The translations under genes and the position numbers were made by a program. Below, piece by piece: positions 1 through 11,925 of a DNA stretch of 46,060 bases. This DNA comes from Porogramme epimiltina (Eukaryota > Basidiomycota > Agaricomycetes > Polyporales > Polyporaceae). A model generated the notes under the pieces. The model was not told where the DNA came from. It did no database searches and was given only the letters and a program-made list of their open reading frames with translations. Location of the stretch: NCBI GenBank assembly GCA_900155495.1, contig FTLJ01000133.1:1-46060 (forward strand), read 5' to 3'. The number at the start of each line of letters is the position of its first letter. Within the stretch, counting starts at the first letter, position 1.

Positions 1-74
1 GGCCGACTAGCTCAGTTGGTTAGAGCGTGGTGCTAATAACGCCAAGGTCGTCGGTTCGATCCCGGCGTTGGCCA
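1..74 (+). tRNA. tRNA-Ile (anticodon AAT)
   Basis: The full cloverleaf can be drawn. The acceptor strand at 1-7 pairs with 67-73 with G-U wobble, and the discriminator A is at 74. The D arm is at 10-26, the anticodon stem at 28-32/40-44, and the loop at 33-39 holds AAT at 35-37, read as isoleucine after A34-to-inosine editing. The T arm carries GGTTCGATCCC. Internal Pol III promoter elements are visible: box A at 8-19 (TAGCTCAGTTGG) and box B at 53-63. There is no intron. The gene begins at the first base of the window, so 5' flanking signals cannot be seen. Confidence 0.97.
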
Positions 75-724
75 CTCCCAAAGAGTGAGTGCCCCCTTTT
101 TGTGTGGAAAGAAATTAGTCTTCGCATGGTGACATAGGCTGTAGCTTTTTGGAGATTTCCCTCAAACGCTCAAGTTCTTCGGGTTCGTCCGAAGGTACAG
201 CGTACGGTTCCTCCGGTCGTGAGTGAACCTCGCCACTATTTTTGACAATATTCACATAGCTAGACGAATCTTAACTTCCAGCTCCACACACAACTCACAC
301 AGCCGTTGGTGATGTTTAACGGGCGACTTTTTCGGTCAAAAGTGTAGTACGCTACAGGGAACGAGTAGGTACAAAAATGGACCAGCAACCCAAACGTCAA
401 ACAGCATCGGCAGGCAGCAGGGGGGAAAGGGGGGGAGGTATCGGTATCGTGTAGCAGTAGGAAGAGCGCTGAGCAGCCGAACGCAGGGAACGAAATAGTG
501 CAGCGACGAAACAAAAAGCAACCAGTACGTGTGTGTGCCTTATCTATCTGAGCCTGCGCTCGACAGCGTGTAGTGTAGAAAGTGTCCTCGGGGGCGCGCG
601 AGTCCGTGCGATGTCCGCAATAAAGTCCGTGTCGTCCTCTCTCCTGTATACAGCGACGCGTGCATGCGGCCCCACCGCACGCGCGCGTGCGTGTGTCCCA
701 ACAACGGCGGCAACGCAAGCCCGC
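75..724. other. Intergenic: tRNA 3' flank and 3' UTR of the ferritin-like gene
   Basis: After the Pol III terminator no coding exon was recognised. The last 100-200 bp should be the 3' UTR of the minus-strand gene ending at 725. An alternating purine-pyrimidine stretch lies near 676-697. Frames open here have no recognisable protein content. Confidence 0.5.
97..101 (+). terminator. Pol III terminator of tRNA-Ile
   Basis: A run of five T's lies 23 nt after the tRNA. This is the standard length and placement of an RNA polymerase III stop signal. Confidence 0.8.
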
Positions 725-2205
725 TTAAGCCGACGTCGTCGAGTTGGACGCGGTGCCGTCCTGCCAGCCGTCGATCGTGATCGCGCCCATCGTGCCCGTC
801 TGGAGGTTGCGCGTTCCGGGGGAGTCGACGACGGTGCTGTCGGACTCGGTCACGGACGCGGACGCGCTCGCGGACGCCGCGGAGGCGGTGCCGGTCGCAG
901 ACGCGGCGGCGGCATTCGAGCCGTCGGTGGCGCTCGCGGTCGCGCTGGCGGCGTCAATTGAGGACGCGGCGCCGGTGGCGATCGCGCCGGACGCGGAGGA
1001 CGCGCTGGCGATGATTGAGGACGCCTCGGCGGGGGAGATGGTCGTCGTCGAGGTCGAGTTGCTCGCGTTGTTGCCAGAGTTGCTGGACGCGGCGAGGACG
1101 AGCTGGGAGAGGACCTGGACCTGGGTGTCGATGAAGGCCATGGCGGGGCCGGCGACGACGGCCTGGCCGGCGCGGTTGACGGCATCGCCGTTGAGGGGCT
1201 GGTCGTCCATGGTGATGAAGAGGCCGACGGGGCCCTCGATGCCGTCAGGGACGACACACTGGTCAATGGGGAGCGAGATCGTCATGGGCATGCCGCCAAC
1301 GAGCATCTGGCAGTGGAAGCCCTGTGAAATGTGTGTCAGCAATCAGTGTTTCATGCTGAAACGGATTGGTGAGCGTACGTCGGTGGAGCCGTTAATGGCG
1401 GGGGAGGAGAACGTGAGGCTCGTGCCAGGGCCAACGGAGCCAGTGTTCGTGATGGTCAGGGGCTGGTTGGCGGTGACGCCGAGGTCGCAGCCGGAGATGA
1501 ACGAACTCGCGATGGCGAGGACTTCATTGGGGAGGAGGGCGATGTCGAAAGCCTGGGGGATGGAGGCGCCGTTGTTGAGGACGTTAAGGATCGTTTGGTG
1601 GCGGGCTTCGGTTGTCAAGATCGAGCCGGCCGCGGTGAGGAGCGTAGGGTCGTCAATGAGGTGGGCCGCCCCAAGGTACGCTCCAACACCCAAGTTCTCC
1701 ACCACACGGGCAGTCGCTGCCATTGTTGGGACATCGTTGAGCGCGTTGCCGAAGTTGATTTGGCAGTTTGAGATGGGGCTGTCACCGAGAGACTGAATCA
1801 CAGACTGTAAAGACATTCGTGGTCAGTCTGGCGTAAAACGGGGGACCTGATTCCTTAAATTGACGAACCTCAAGAGCTGTCTGGTGCGAGGCCTCATCAG
1901 TCTGAATCGCCGTGAATTGCTGCACGGGCAGGTTCGCATCTACGAAGCCGGCGGCAGTGAAATCGCTGGCCTGGAACTTCTGGAGCGCCTGCTGGTAGAA
2001 CTGCGACTCGAACTGCTCAAGAACATCCGCGAACTCTGCAGATGGGCACACGAGGGGATTGCTTGATTAATACATGATTGGGCGGGACTCCAGAAGGGGG
2101 TAACGCACTGAGAACCAGGAGGTCGGTGGCCTTATCCCGCTTGATGGGGGCACCGAAAACCGCGAGGGGGGCCGCGAGGGCAAGGAGAGTGGCGAAGGAA
2201 GGCAT
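725..2205 (-). CDS. Secreted ferritin-like (Rds1-type) stress protein
   Basis: Model: four exons at 2205-2109, 2035-1869, 1804-1379 and 1321-725, giving 428 residues; introns are 57-73 nt with GT-AG ends and phases agree. Residues 1-20 are a hydrophobic signal peptide. Residues about 33-230 form the four-helix ferritin-like domain of fungal Rds1-type proteins. Candidate di-iron ligands are E42 (or E39), the E80xxH83 pair (DEASHQ), E124 (VVENLG) and the E154xxH157 pair (TEARHQ). The last about 125 residues are an Ala/Ser/Thr-rich tail, probably O-glycosylated. Family knowledge: S. pombe rds1 responds to nutrient and stress signals; the biochemical role is unknown. The start is the only Met that gives a signal peptide. 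Confident about the family, not the function. Confidence 0.88.
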
Positions 2206-3997
2206 TACGAAGGACCTGGTTGCTTACTGCCGGAGTTGAAAGCCTGCTGGAGGACGAGTTGGACGATGCCGAAACGAATGGAAGTGGTCCAGGGGCGCTA
2301 CCGGGCAGCCCGAAAGTGACTATAGGATGATTGGCACGATGAGCACAGGGCAGACGGCGGGGGAAGGGGTGGGACCGACCTTAAGCACCGAAAAAAGACG
2401 GAGAGGAGGGGGAAGAGGGGACGAGGCGGCAAGACTGGGAGGATCGGCCTTTTACGAGGGGGGCGCTGATTCGACGCTGTCATCTACCACAGTCCTGGTT
2501 CGGGGAAACCGGCAGATTGCTTATCCCCATAGTAACCGTTCAATATGCTCTATCGTAAACCGGCCCTCCTCCTCGCACACGTCCCCGCCCCGCCAATCCG
2601 AGCTGCCCGCGGCCCCTCGCCCGCGATCGACACGCCCTGGCGGTGCGGCCTGCACCTGGGGCACGCGCAGGGTGGGACAACGCCGTCGCCGCCCACAGTG
2701 TGCACGACCCGGAGGGCGTTGGACGCTTGCCCGGGACGGCAGTTCTGACATATCAACGTCGGGCTGATTGCATCCAATGGGAAGGCGCGCAACAAGGCCT
2801 GTGAACATGGCAGAGGACAGCTCGGTGCGACCTTACCACACCCACGGAACGCACCCATCACCGCCAGAGGTACCCTCGCAGCGCCAGCCCGCACCGAGTC
2901 CCCTCTTTCGCACCCTGATATCATTCCAGCGTCCTCCTCCCGACAAAGTCCCTCGAGCGCCGCGTGCGTTCTTCCTGCCCAGAGACGCACCGAATCACAC
3001 CGTGATCCCATGCGGGCGTCCCCCTTCCACTTTCTCGACGCCTGTCCACATCCGGAGACAGCGACAGCCCTCCATCGTTCCCTCGCCGTGTAATTATAGC
3101 CATCGACCGTCGGCAACGCTATACATAGTCCTCCCCTCGCCGCAACGAGCGCGTCCGCTGAGCGTTCCCCCCAACTTGGAAAGATTTTTAGCACGCCGGC
3201 GGCCCCGACGTCCGCCGCACGCCCCGCCCGACGTGCACACGCCCACCTCCGCCACTCAGTTTATCACGCCCCAAGCAAATAAACTTCCCTCAACGGCGTC
3301 GGCGCCGGCGTCGCTGTCGCACCGCACCGCGTGGACGCCAGACCCGCCGCTCCGATGGCGATCAGCCCAATTTTCCGCTAGCCCGCGCTGTCCCCCCCTC
3401 GGATCCGCTCCCTCGTCCCCGCACGCCGCCCCGCCTGCCCTCGAACAGGGGGCGGAGGGGGCGAGTTGTCGACTTGGCCTGCGCGCGTGCCTGCCCCCGC
3501 ACACTGGTGTGGCCAGCGGCGCGGTGCCCAATCCCCTCGCGCGAGCGCAATCAGATCTGCTCGGCCCACGCATCATGATCTCAGCCCCCCCTCCGCTTGG
3601 CGACGAGACGCCCGCCCGGGCCGCGGCTTGAGGCAGGGTGCCTGGCAGTAGAGGGCGCACTTTCCGCGCCGTGTCGCCCGTTAGAGCCCGTTGAAACTCG
3701 GATGTGTACGGCTCACGCGCCGAGTATGAATGTGTGCGCGCAGCCGGGCCTCCGCCCGGCGTGCCCAGCGCAGTGCGAGAGCAGACGGACGAAAAGAACG
3801 CAAAGACGGCGCGCCAGCCTGAGGACCCGCACCGGTGGGCCCAATCTGAAGCTGGCTCGGCGTGCATGCGGATTGGACGAAAGGCTCCGGCTACAGCTGC
3901 CGGCTGTGAGCGGCCTCCCCGGTCGACAGCCGAGACCCCCGAGATGCCCGCCCCACCACCCCCTGCCAATATACCATGCCACCCCTCGCCCTCACCC
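2206..3997. other. 1.8-kb intergenic: promoter of the Rds1-like gene, 3' UTR of the carboxypeptidase
   Basis: Both flanking genes are on the minus strand. The part near 2206-2350 should be the Rds1-like promoter, with a weak CTATAG near 2317-2322. The rest is C-rich on the plus strand, with G-rich blocks at 2355-2430 (plus strand). Long frames such as 2768-3631 are Pro/Arg-rich and show no domain. No convincing gene was seen. Confidence 0.45.
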
Positions 3998-6218
3998 TCA
4001 GAGCGCCTCCTCCGCGAGCCACCGAGAGACCATGACCTGCGCCTCCGCGGGCTTGTCCAGCGGGACGTGGAGGCGGACGCGTGCTCGTCAGTGCCCAGCC
4101 AAGACGCCCACGAAAAAGGTGCGGGAGAGACACTCATCATGTGGCCCGCGGCGAACACGGTCGCGAACGTGAGCAGCCCCGCCGTCTTGACCTGCCCCGC
4201 GGCGGGCGCGCCGGGGGCGACGGCCCAGTCGCGGAACGCCGCGGCGCGGTAGCGCGCCGCGCCCGTCCACTCGAGCTCGTCGAGCCAGAGGCGGCTCGCG
4301 ACCCAGTTGCACTGCCAGTCGTACGTGCCCGAGTAGATGAGCACCCGCACGCCGCGCTCGAGCAGGCCCGCGACGTAGTGCTGCGACGGCACCGCGTACT
4401 TGTCCATGCGCGCGTAGAAGCCGCTCCCGACGGCGGACGAGCACGACGTGAAGTTGCCCGGGGACTCGACGCCCAACAGCTTCCGCGTCGCGGGCTGGTT
4501 CAGGTAGTCGGTGATCACCCCGCTTTCGAGGTAGCAGAGGTCTCCGATGCAGTCCTGCGGTGTGGTTAGATTGGTGCGTGGAGATAGGAGCACGGTCTCT
4601 AACCTTCGAGATGTCGTAGAAGTTGCGTCCTGCAAAACAGGACTATTTTCAGCACAGCCCTCAGATAGCTCGAGATCATCGCGCCACCGAAGAGCGACGC
4701 ACCGCTGTTCTCGTACGTGCCGCTGACGGCGTCCTGGCAGAAGCCCACCGCAGCTCTGCAGCTGATCTCATCAAAGATTTCTATGCAGCTGTCGTGCATG
4801 GCTTTCTCGCAACGCGTAAGCTGCAGGCGCTGTCAGTCCGAGTGCGCTGCGAGTCCGCCATCATGATATCAAACACTCACCGCCGTCTTCATCTGCACGC
4901 ATGTGCTGATCGACTGGAACGGCACAGGAAGGGCTGCGGTCCCACACTCCATTTCATACCTACCCCGGTAGATCCTGTGGAGTTGGGAACCAACGTCAAC
5001 ACGAAAACGGATGTGGGCGAGGCTGTCCTGTGCACTTGGTGTAATCGACCACTCCGTTCCCGATGAGAACGCTCTTCAGGTTGAGCTCCTCCCGGTTTTC
5101 GGCTCGGGCGACTTGATTTTGATCGTACACGTAACTAGCGAAAGCGGGGAGGTACCGTCCCTGAAAATCGTAGGGCCGTCATTGAAAATCTGAGCAAGGG
5201 TCTCAGTGATAGACGTCCATACCCCATACGACTCTCCGGCGAGGTGGAGCGGGCGTCCCTTGAACTGCGAGAATGTCTCAAAGAAGATTGTCAGGAAGGC
5301 ATGGACGTTCTTCGCCGCATCCTCGGTAGTCTCGACAGTCTCGCCGAAGTCGGCGTAAGAGAAGCCGACGCCAACACTGGGCCACGCGACTACCTCAGTA
5401 CCTGAATACGGTCGGTAAGAAGGGAAGCGAGCGTACGGCTGGTCCAGGAAGAATATGTTCGTTTCGGCATTCCATGAATATGGGTTCCAGATAGTTCCGT
5501 TACTAGACACGCTCTTCATGTCGATGCTGCACGGTCCTGTGAGAACACTCTCAGCGTCCTAAATTATCAAGAATCTGCGTAGCTCGTACCCAGCTCCATG
5601 AGAAGACCAAGAGAAGACGAGCATCCAGGACCTAGACGGGCAAAAATGAGCTTTGACCGTAGACACCAAAGTCAGATATTGTCCACTAACCTCCATTAAT
5701 CCACATCATGACATCATCTGGAGATCCGCGTCAATAATGTCATTCAAGTTCCTTCTGGCGCAAACCGTGACTCACCGTTGTCGGGATCGCGACGGCTTTC
5801 AAAGAAATAGAAGAACAGGTGCTTCGCGCCATAATCCACGTCCAGGTATCCCGTGTACACGCTGCAACAACGCGTTCCACGCACTTAGCAACCCCACTAC
5901 CAAACGTCGGACCCGTCTACGTAAGACGGGCCTCCCGACAGCCCGGACTCACTTCACGGTGGGATCGCAGAAGTCGCTCTTCTTCACCCGCACCTGGTGG
6001 GCGGGGAAGCGGGGGTGCGCGAGGGCGACGAACTCGTCCTGAGAAGCTATAGACGCCAGTGGACGCGGTGAGACGGTCAGATTCGCTGCGGGGAGGCCCG
6101 AGGACGCCCGGGGGGACGCCCCGCGCGCGGGCCCCGTTGCGAGGTTGAACGCGGCCTGCTGGGCGGCCGCGAGGGTCGCCAGCGCAGCCCCTACCAGCAA
6201 GTTTCTGAGCGCGAGCAT
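3998..6218 (-). CDS. Secreted serine carboxypeptidase (peptidase family S10)
   Basis: Model: twelve exons (6218-5953, 5861-5776, 5717-5691, 5631-5590, 5536-5437, 5376-5223, 5160-5036, 4974-4881, 4820-4703, 4629-4604, 4554-4134, 4083-3998), 514 residues. It hydrolyses C-terminal peptide bonds, presumably outside the cell or in the vacuole. A signal peptide ([10 protein letters not shown]...) is followed by a pro-region. Conserved blocks in order: [36 protein letters not shown] with nucleophile S223, [11 protein letters not shown] with D425, and AGHM with H484. Many Cys fit the disulfide-rich S10 fold. Start 6218 was chosen over in-frame ATG 6260 because it places the hydrophobic core at the N terminus. 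Odd points: exons of 26, 27 and 42 nt, and about seven extra residues between AGHM and VPLDKP, where the last donor (GTGTCT) is weak. Confidence 0.9.
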
Positions 6219-7457
6219 TGTGCGAGGCGGAGAAGGGGAAGGGCGCAATGGAGTTCCCACCGGAACTGTGCACCTTTTGCTCGTTGAGTTCCGAAGACCA
6301 ACACCAGCTGTGCGTCCTTACTTAGCGCTTATCACCGTGGGAGCGCACACGGAGGAGCTTCAATGGGCGTCTACAGTCTCTGCTATCAAACGTAACATTC
6401 ATGAGCCAAGCAACGGTATGCTCACGAGCTGCCTGGCCGGGCTGAGGGCTTTTGCCCATATTTGGTACGGTAAAATATCCACTGACGGTAAACGCAAATG
6501 ACTGCATTGCCGCTACGGGGCTATGGTGAGCAGTGTTACTTAGGCAAAGAAATATGTGGAGTTTACTGACACATATCAACGCTGGCTATATTGAAGGTGG
6601 AAGCAGTTTGTGGGGCATAAGTATTCTCAGTCGCCAATGGCCACCGTTAAATGGGGGTTAATGTTACGGTACGCTCGCTTGCGTTAACTCCAACGCGACG
6701 CGACTGTTCCTTCGACTACCAGATGTTCTAGATTCACTGCCACCTCAGGGAATCAAACCGGCTCGGTGGTTGACTGCCTCCTGATACATAAGACGCATTA
6801 CCCAAGATGAAGCGACCGTCCGTGCACCCTCGGACTTCTTGCTCGGCACCATCACGCGCGTACGGTTCGCGGCAGCTTTGGTCAGATGACGGTGTCTGAA
6901 CACAGACGACGTTCATGTTCTCCTCCCTATGCGCGTGGCCAAGACGTAACATCGCAGGGAACCAGCCGCAAGAATGATTGCACCGTACGCGATCGCGAAC
7001 AGGGAATGGCGAGGAACAAAGAGCAAGCTCAGATGGTCGAGGACTCAGTAAGCACGTCGCGTACTCCTCAGCTGGCCAGGCTGAATCTCTGGGATCTGGA
7101 TAAACTTTAATTGTCGCGTCTTCTCTAGATGCTCTACATCGTATCATACCGTCGCGGCGATGGATCAGCGAGCTGACGCAATGCGAAGAGCTCGCACTCC
7201 CTCCTCAGTCTGCGCCCCTTCGTCTCGTCAACGGAGTCCGATGGGGGAGGATCATCCTTACTGAGCCTACCGACATGCTTACTGTCCTTTCAAGAAGTCT
7301 GAGAATATTTCCTAATCCTGGTTCCCAGCCTCCACGCTCCTCGACGCCGGGCGAGCTGTATGTGCAACTTGCAGTGTATATATCCGAGGGGGCGACGGAC
7401 GACGGTCTGCAGGAACCCTAGGTCCCAATATCCATACTCTCACAGCATATCGCTGTC
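6219..7457. other. Divergent intergenic region, carboxypeptidase (-) and monooxygenase (+)
   Basis: This 1.24-kb stretch separates two divergently transcribed genes and should hold both promoters. A TATA box lies on the plus side at 7377-7383. Base composition is more balanced than in the flanking exons. No gene or RNA was recognised. Confidence 0.5.
7377..7383 (+). promoter_or_regulatory. TATA box of the flavin monooxygenase gene
   Basis: TATATAT stands 75 bp before the proposed start codon at 7458, a normal distance for a fungal core promoter with a short 5' UTR. Confidence 0.5.
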
Positions 7458-9287
7458 ATGTCGTCCACCCCTCAGAAGACCTTCCGAGTGGCAATTGTGT
7501 GAGTACTTCTTTCCAAAATATCTGACTTGATTTCCCTTTGCTGACGCCGCCTGAACGGTGAAGTGGTGCAGGCCTGGGTGGCCTCTTTCTCGCCATATTC
7601 TTGCAGAAGAACTGCCCACACATCCAAGTTGACATCTACGAGTCGACCCACGAGCTCACCGAAGTCGGTGCGGGTATCGGCATGTTCACGAGGGTTTGGG
7701 AGATCCTACAGACACTGGACATCGAGGAAGACCTTCTTTCAATCATGGGAAACCCCGAGTCGAAGAGTTGGTCTCATCTCGCGTTGAATCGCTTTACAAC
7801 TCAGCTTTGACGCGTTGCCGTTAGAAACCACTATGAATTGCGTCAAAGGCGATGAGCCCAAGAAGGTTGAAGTATATGAATTTGAGAACATCAGTAAGCC
7901 TACCATACCTTTTCATCTGTCACAGACGCATCACTGAAGACTTCCACCTTGACTCTTAGTGCGCCCTTTCCACCGCTCTCAGCTGCAGATACTCCTCTCC
8001 AAGAACATTCGCTCCCCCGACCAGGTGTTCCACTTTTCCAAGCGACTCGTGTCCTACGTCGACCCCGCTTCGTCCACCGAACCCGTCGTCCTGCGCTTCA
8101 AGGATGGCACCGAGGCGACGTGCGACCTCCTCGTCGGCAGCGACGGTATACGGTCCGCGGTGCGATACACAATGTACGCCAACCTGGCAAGTGAGGCGGG
8201 GGACCCGGCGAAAGCGGAAGAAATGGCAAAGATGGCGGAGCCTACATGGTCGGGCGCGGTCGTATACCGTGGTTTGGTTCCGTTCGACAAAATACCTGCG
8301 GAAGACCTCGCGAAGGAGACGAAGAGTGGCTGCATCGTGAGTTCTCTCCCTCGCTCTGCGGAGATGCTGTGTAGCTGATCAACCGGTCACAGTTTCTAGG
8401 GAAGAACCAGGTATGCACGCTATCAACCTTGTATCGGAACAATTCACTGTAGCTGGCTTTCAACCAGTCCATCATCAAGTATCCCATCGCGCGCTTGAAG
8501 GTCGTCAACGTCGCCGCGTTTGTGTCCACCCCGGGAGGGGAAGGAACTACATATGACGGGGAGTGGGTAGCCCCCACGAACGTGGATGATATCGCAGCGA
8601 AGTTTGCATCGTGGGATCCTGAAGTCCCTAGGTTTATCAAGGTGCGTAGTACTCCCGACACTTAGGGACACGTCGCTTATCCTATGTTGAGCAGCTCATG
8701 CAAAACCCATTGCTCTGGGCAGTCCAGCGGGTGCGCCACCTTCCAACCTTTGTGAAAGGGCGAGTAGCCATCATGGGCGATGCGGTATGACCAATATCAT
8801 CAAGTGGCTCGGAGCGCGCATTGAACTCTCCCTCGTCTAGGCTCATGCCATGACGCCTTTCCAGGCTTCGGGGGCCGGTCAGGCCATCGAGGTAATGCCG
8901 TCATTATACTTTGTGTCCAGCATACAAGTTAAACCTCGTTTTCTTCCGCAGGACGCCTTCATCCTTGCCAATCTACTTGCCCAGCCTTCCTTCACGCTTG
9001 ACAAGCTCCCCGCTGTTCTCAAAGTGTACGATGCAGTGCGCCGTCCCTTCTCGCAGGACATTCAGCGCAGGTCCGACGAGAATGGCCGCCGGTACCATCT
9101 CCAGCGGGGAGGATGGGAGAATGTCACCGTAGAGCAAAGCGCGAGCGGTGATTACGACCCGGAGATGCTGAAGGCGGTTTCTACGGAGCTTCAGGGGGCG
9201 CTACAGTGGGCTCAGGTCATTGGCGGCGCCAACATAGAGAAGGAGAAGGCCTTGAGGCTCTTCAAGGAAGAGCTTGAGAAGTCCTAG
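7458..9287 (+). CDS. FAD-dependent monooxygenase (salicylate-hydroxylase-like)
   Basis: Model: nine exons (7458-7498, 7564-7766, 7825-7893, 7960-8336, 8393-8410, 8468-8641, 8695-8784, 8841-8891, 8952-9287), 452 residues. Group A flavoprotein hydroxylases insert one oxygen into an aromatic or polyketide-type substrate using NAD(P)H. Signature motifs: the Rossmann GAGLGG at residues 15-20 with ribose-binding E40 (IYES), the DG motif in LLVGSDGIRSAVR, and the GD motif in MGDAAHAMTPFQ followed by GAGQAIEDAF. The substrate cannot be told from sequence; similar fungal proteins degrade salicylate or act in secondary metabolism, but no biosynthetic cluster is adjacent. The exon 2/3 junction (intron 7767-7824) is the least certain; a GTCGAA donor with a CTCAG acceptor would also keep the frame. 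Exon 5 is only 18 nt. Confidence 0.88.
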
Positions 9288-9763
9288 TAACCATCATTGC
9301 ATGTTGTAGCACGAATTCTACGTGTATGTCGTTGAAGGGAAATTGAGTACGAGAATGCGTTCGCACCTCACCGTGCATACATCATGTTTCGCTCACGACG
9401 TGATTCAGGGTTTTCTTGGACCTGGTGAGTAGAATATTGTGGGGGGCAGGCTGGGGTAGGACAAAGGCAGCTACTGGTGGGACTTCAAGTTATTGGTACG
9501 AGTCTAGCCCCTCCTCCCAAATGGTACTGCTTGTATTAGCGTGCGCCGTGTGGTGAGCTTTATATACTGGCGCTTATTTTGTTGGCGCCGGCCTATGATC
9601 GGCGAGTGCACGTGCTCTCACCCACTTTTCAAAATTTCGGCACGCGGCGCGAGTCGTGCAAAGTCCTTCGTGCACACGGCTCTAGCCGCCCCGTCTCCCC
9701 ACACTCTTTCCCCTTGGGTCATTTAAAGCCTCCTGCCATATACCTCTGAGGCGACCCCACAAA
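9288..9763. other. Intergenic between the monooxygenase and NOP58
   Basis: These 476 bp hold the monooxygenase 3' UTR and the NOP58 promoter. TTATATAC lies near 9560 and an AAAATTT stretch near 9630, the latter resembling the yeast ribosome-biogenesis RRPE motif. Whether it works that way in this fungus is unknown. No gene was seen. Confidence 0.4.
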
Positions 9764-11925
9764 ATGCTCGTGCTTTACGAAACGGCACTCGGCTTCTGTC
9801 TCTTCAAGCTTACAGACGACGCGAAGCTCGATAGCAAGGATGTTTGGGAAGACTTCCAGACCCCGGAGAAGGCCAACAAACTGTGAGCGGTGAATCCATA
9901 CTACGCTGGAGCCTCCATTGCTCACGAGAGCACCCTTTCAATTCGTTTCTGTTGTTGTGCGCACGACGGAATGGATGCCTCAGTCTCAAGCTGAAGGCTA
10001 TCCACCGCTTCACCTCCACGGCGACCGCCGTAGAGGAGATCACTGCTCTGCAGGAGCAAAAGCTCACCAAGACACTCAAAAAGTTCCTGTCGGAAGAGGT
10101 TGCGGGAAAGGGGAAGAGCAAGGAGACTTTGGCTGTGTTTGAGTCTGGCCTCGGTGTGTACCTCAGACCAAGTATCGCACATCCTTGACCCTTTCCTAAC
10201 TGGATGAGCAGGCAAGGCTATCAAGGAGAAACTCGGGATTAAGGTTGTCTCCCCCAAAATGACCGAGCTCTTCCACGGCATTCGTTCCCAGCTCACTGCG
10301 CTGCTCGACGGCCTGGACCCCCAAGACCTCGCGACCATGAGCTTGGGCTTGAGTCACTCATTATCACGGTGTGTCTGAACACGTTTAGTGGTCTCTGTCG
10401 GAGTGCTAAATGTGGGATAGATTCAAGCTCAAGTTCTCGCCTGACAAGGTAGACACTATGATTGTCCAGGCAATCGCACTCCTCGACGACCTTGACAAGG
10501 AAATCAACATTTACGCGATGCGCGTAAAGGTGGGTATTCACGTAAACGAAGTTTGACAAACGCATACTTACAGGTAGTCGGTGTATAGGAGTGGTATGGT
10601 TGGCATTTCCCAGAAATGGCGAAGATAATTGTCGACAACATTGCCTACGCTAAAGTCATTAAGACGATGGGTGAGTCTTCTACTCTAAGTCCATGGTTGA
10701 ATGCGTTAACATTTTGGCGGCTTCAGGCTTCAGGACAAACGGTGCTTCGACCGACTTCGCTGCAATCCTTCCGGAGGACCTCGAGCAGACCCTGAAGGCG
10801 GCTGCCGTCATTTCTATGGGTACTGACATCTCCCAGTCCGACATGGACCACATCCACTCCTTATGTGACCAGGTCATCTCCATCTCCGAGTACCGTGCCC
10901 AACTCTCCGAGTACCTCAAGAACCGTATGAACGCCATCGCACCCAACCTCACCGCCCTCGTCGGCGACCTTGTCGGAGCTCGTCTGATCAGCCACGCCGG
11001 CAGTCTCCTCAGCCTTGCGAAGCACCCAGCAAGTACCATCCAGATCCTCGGTGCTGAGAAGGCGCTGTTCCGTGCGCTGAAGACCAAGCACGATACACCC
11101 AAATACGGTCTCATCTACCACGTGCGTCCCGTCGGCTCTCCTAATCCCAGTCGTTGACCTTCATGATGCCCACAGGCTTCGCTCATCGGCCAGGCGCCAC
11201 CGAAGCTTAAGGGCAAGATGGCACGTATGGTCGCAACGAAGGCGGCGCTCTCCATCCGTGTCGATGCGCTGTCAGATGCCGACGGCAAGTCTGAGGAGCA
11301 GGCACCGTCGATCGGGATGGAGAACCGCGCGAAGCTCGAGGCGCGGCTGCACGCGCTGGAGCAGCAGGCGGACGGCGGTGCGGTGCGCTCCGCGTTTGCG
11401 GGGAAGAAGCAGGCGCGGTTCGAGATGAGCGGCGAGACGCGGACGTACAACACCGCGGCGGACGCTGTCGAACTCGTGCCGACGCAGCGCGAGCCGGTCG
11501 AGGCGGCGGTGAAGGCTGTGTTGGACGTCAAGGCGGAGAAGAAGAAGGCGAAGGAGGAGCGCAAAGCAAAGAGGCGGGCGGAGAAGGAGCAAATCGCAGA
11601 GGGGATTGAGGAGGCGCGGATGGACGTCGACGAGGATGATGAGGAAACCAAGGAGAACAAAAAGGAAAAGAAGCGTAAGCGGAGAGAAAGCGATGGCGTC
11701 GCGATGGACGTAGACCCTGAAGAGAAGGTATGGCGATGTTCGTGGTTATCAGGCTCTCCATCGCTTACGTCTTGTCCTCAGCGGCCGGAGACGGAGGAAG
11801 AGCGCAAGGCAAGGAAAAAGGCACGGAAGGCGGAGAAGGCCGCTGCTGCGGCTGCGTCAACGGAGGACGGCGAGGCTGTGAATGGGGACGCAAAGAAAAA
11901 GAAGAAGAGAAAGTCAGAAGCATAG
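9764..11925 (+). CDS. NOP58: Nucleolar protein NOP58, box C/D snoRNP core
   Basis: Model: eight exons (9764-9882, 9984-10153, 10212-10368, 10421-10529, 10589-10670, 10727-11121, 11176-11727, 11782-11925), 575 residues, with all junction phases consistent. Nop58 pairs with Nop56, fibrillarin and Snu13 in nucleolar box C/D particles that 2'-O-methylate rRNA and process pre-rRNA. Domains: NOP5NT at the N terminus ([16 protein letters not shown]), NOSIC around [20 protein letters not shown], then the Nop domain with the near-invariant blocks [33 protein letters not shown] and TPKYGLIYH. The end is a long Lys/Glu/Asp tail closing with [10 protein letters not shown], typical of Nop58. Length fits the fungal family (yeast about 510). 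Introns were checked for box C/D guides and none was convincing. Confidence 0.97.

Noticed and set aside
2768..3631. 287-codon plus-strand frame in the intergenic region upstream of the Rds1-like gene
   Set aside because: Pro/Arg/Ser-rich without domain, codon bias or splice support; typical chance frame in GC-rich DNA.
3256..4635. 459-codon minus-strand frame running past the carboxypeptidase end
   Set aside because: It arises by reading through the last 50-nt intron; the conserved VPLDKPAEA end is in the spliced frame and stops at 3998.
9883..11781. Possible intronic box C/D snoRNAs in NOP58
   Set aside because: No intron holds both a good RTGATGA and a CTGA at suitable spacing next to a terminal stem.
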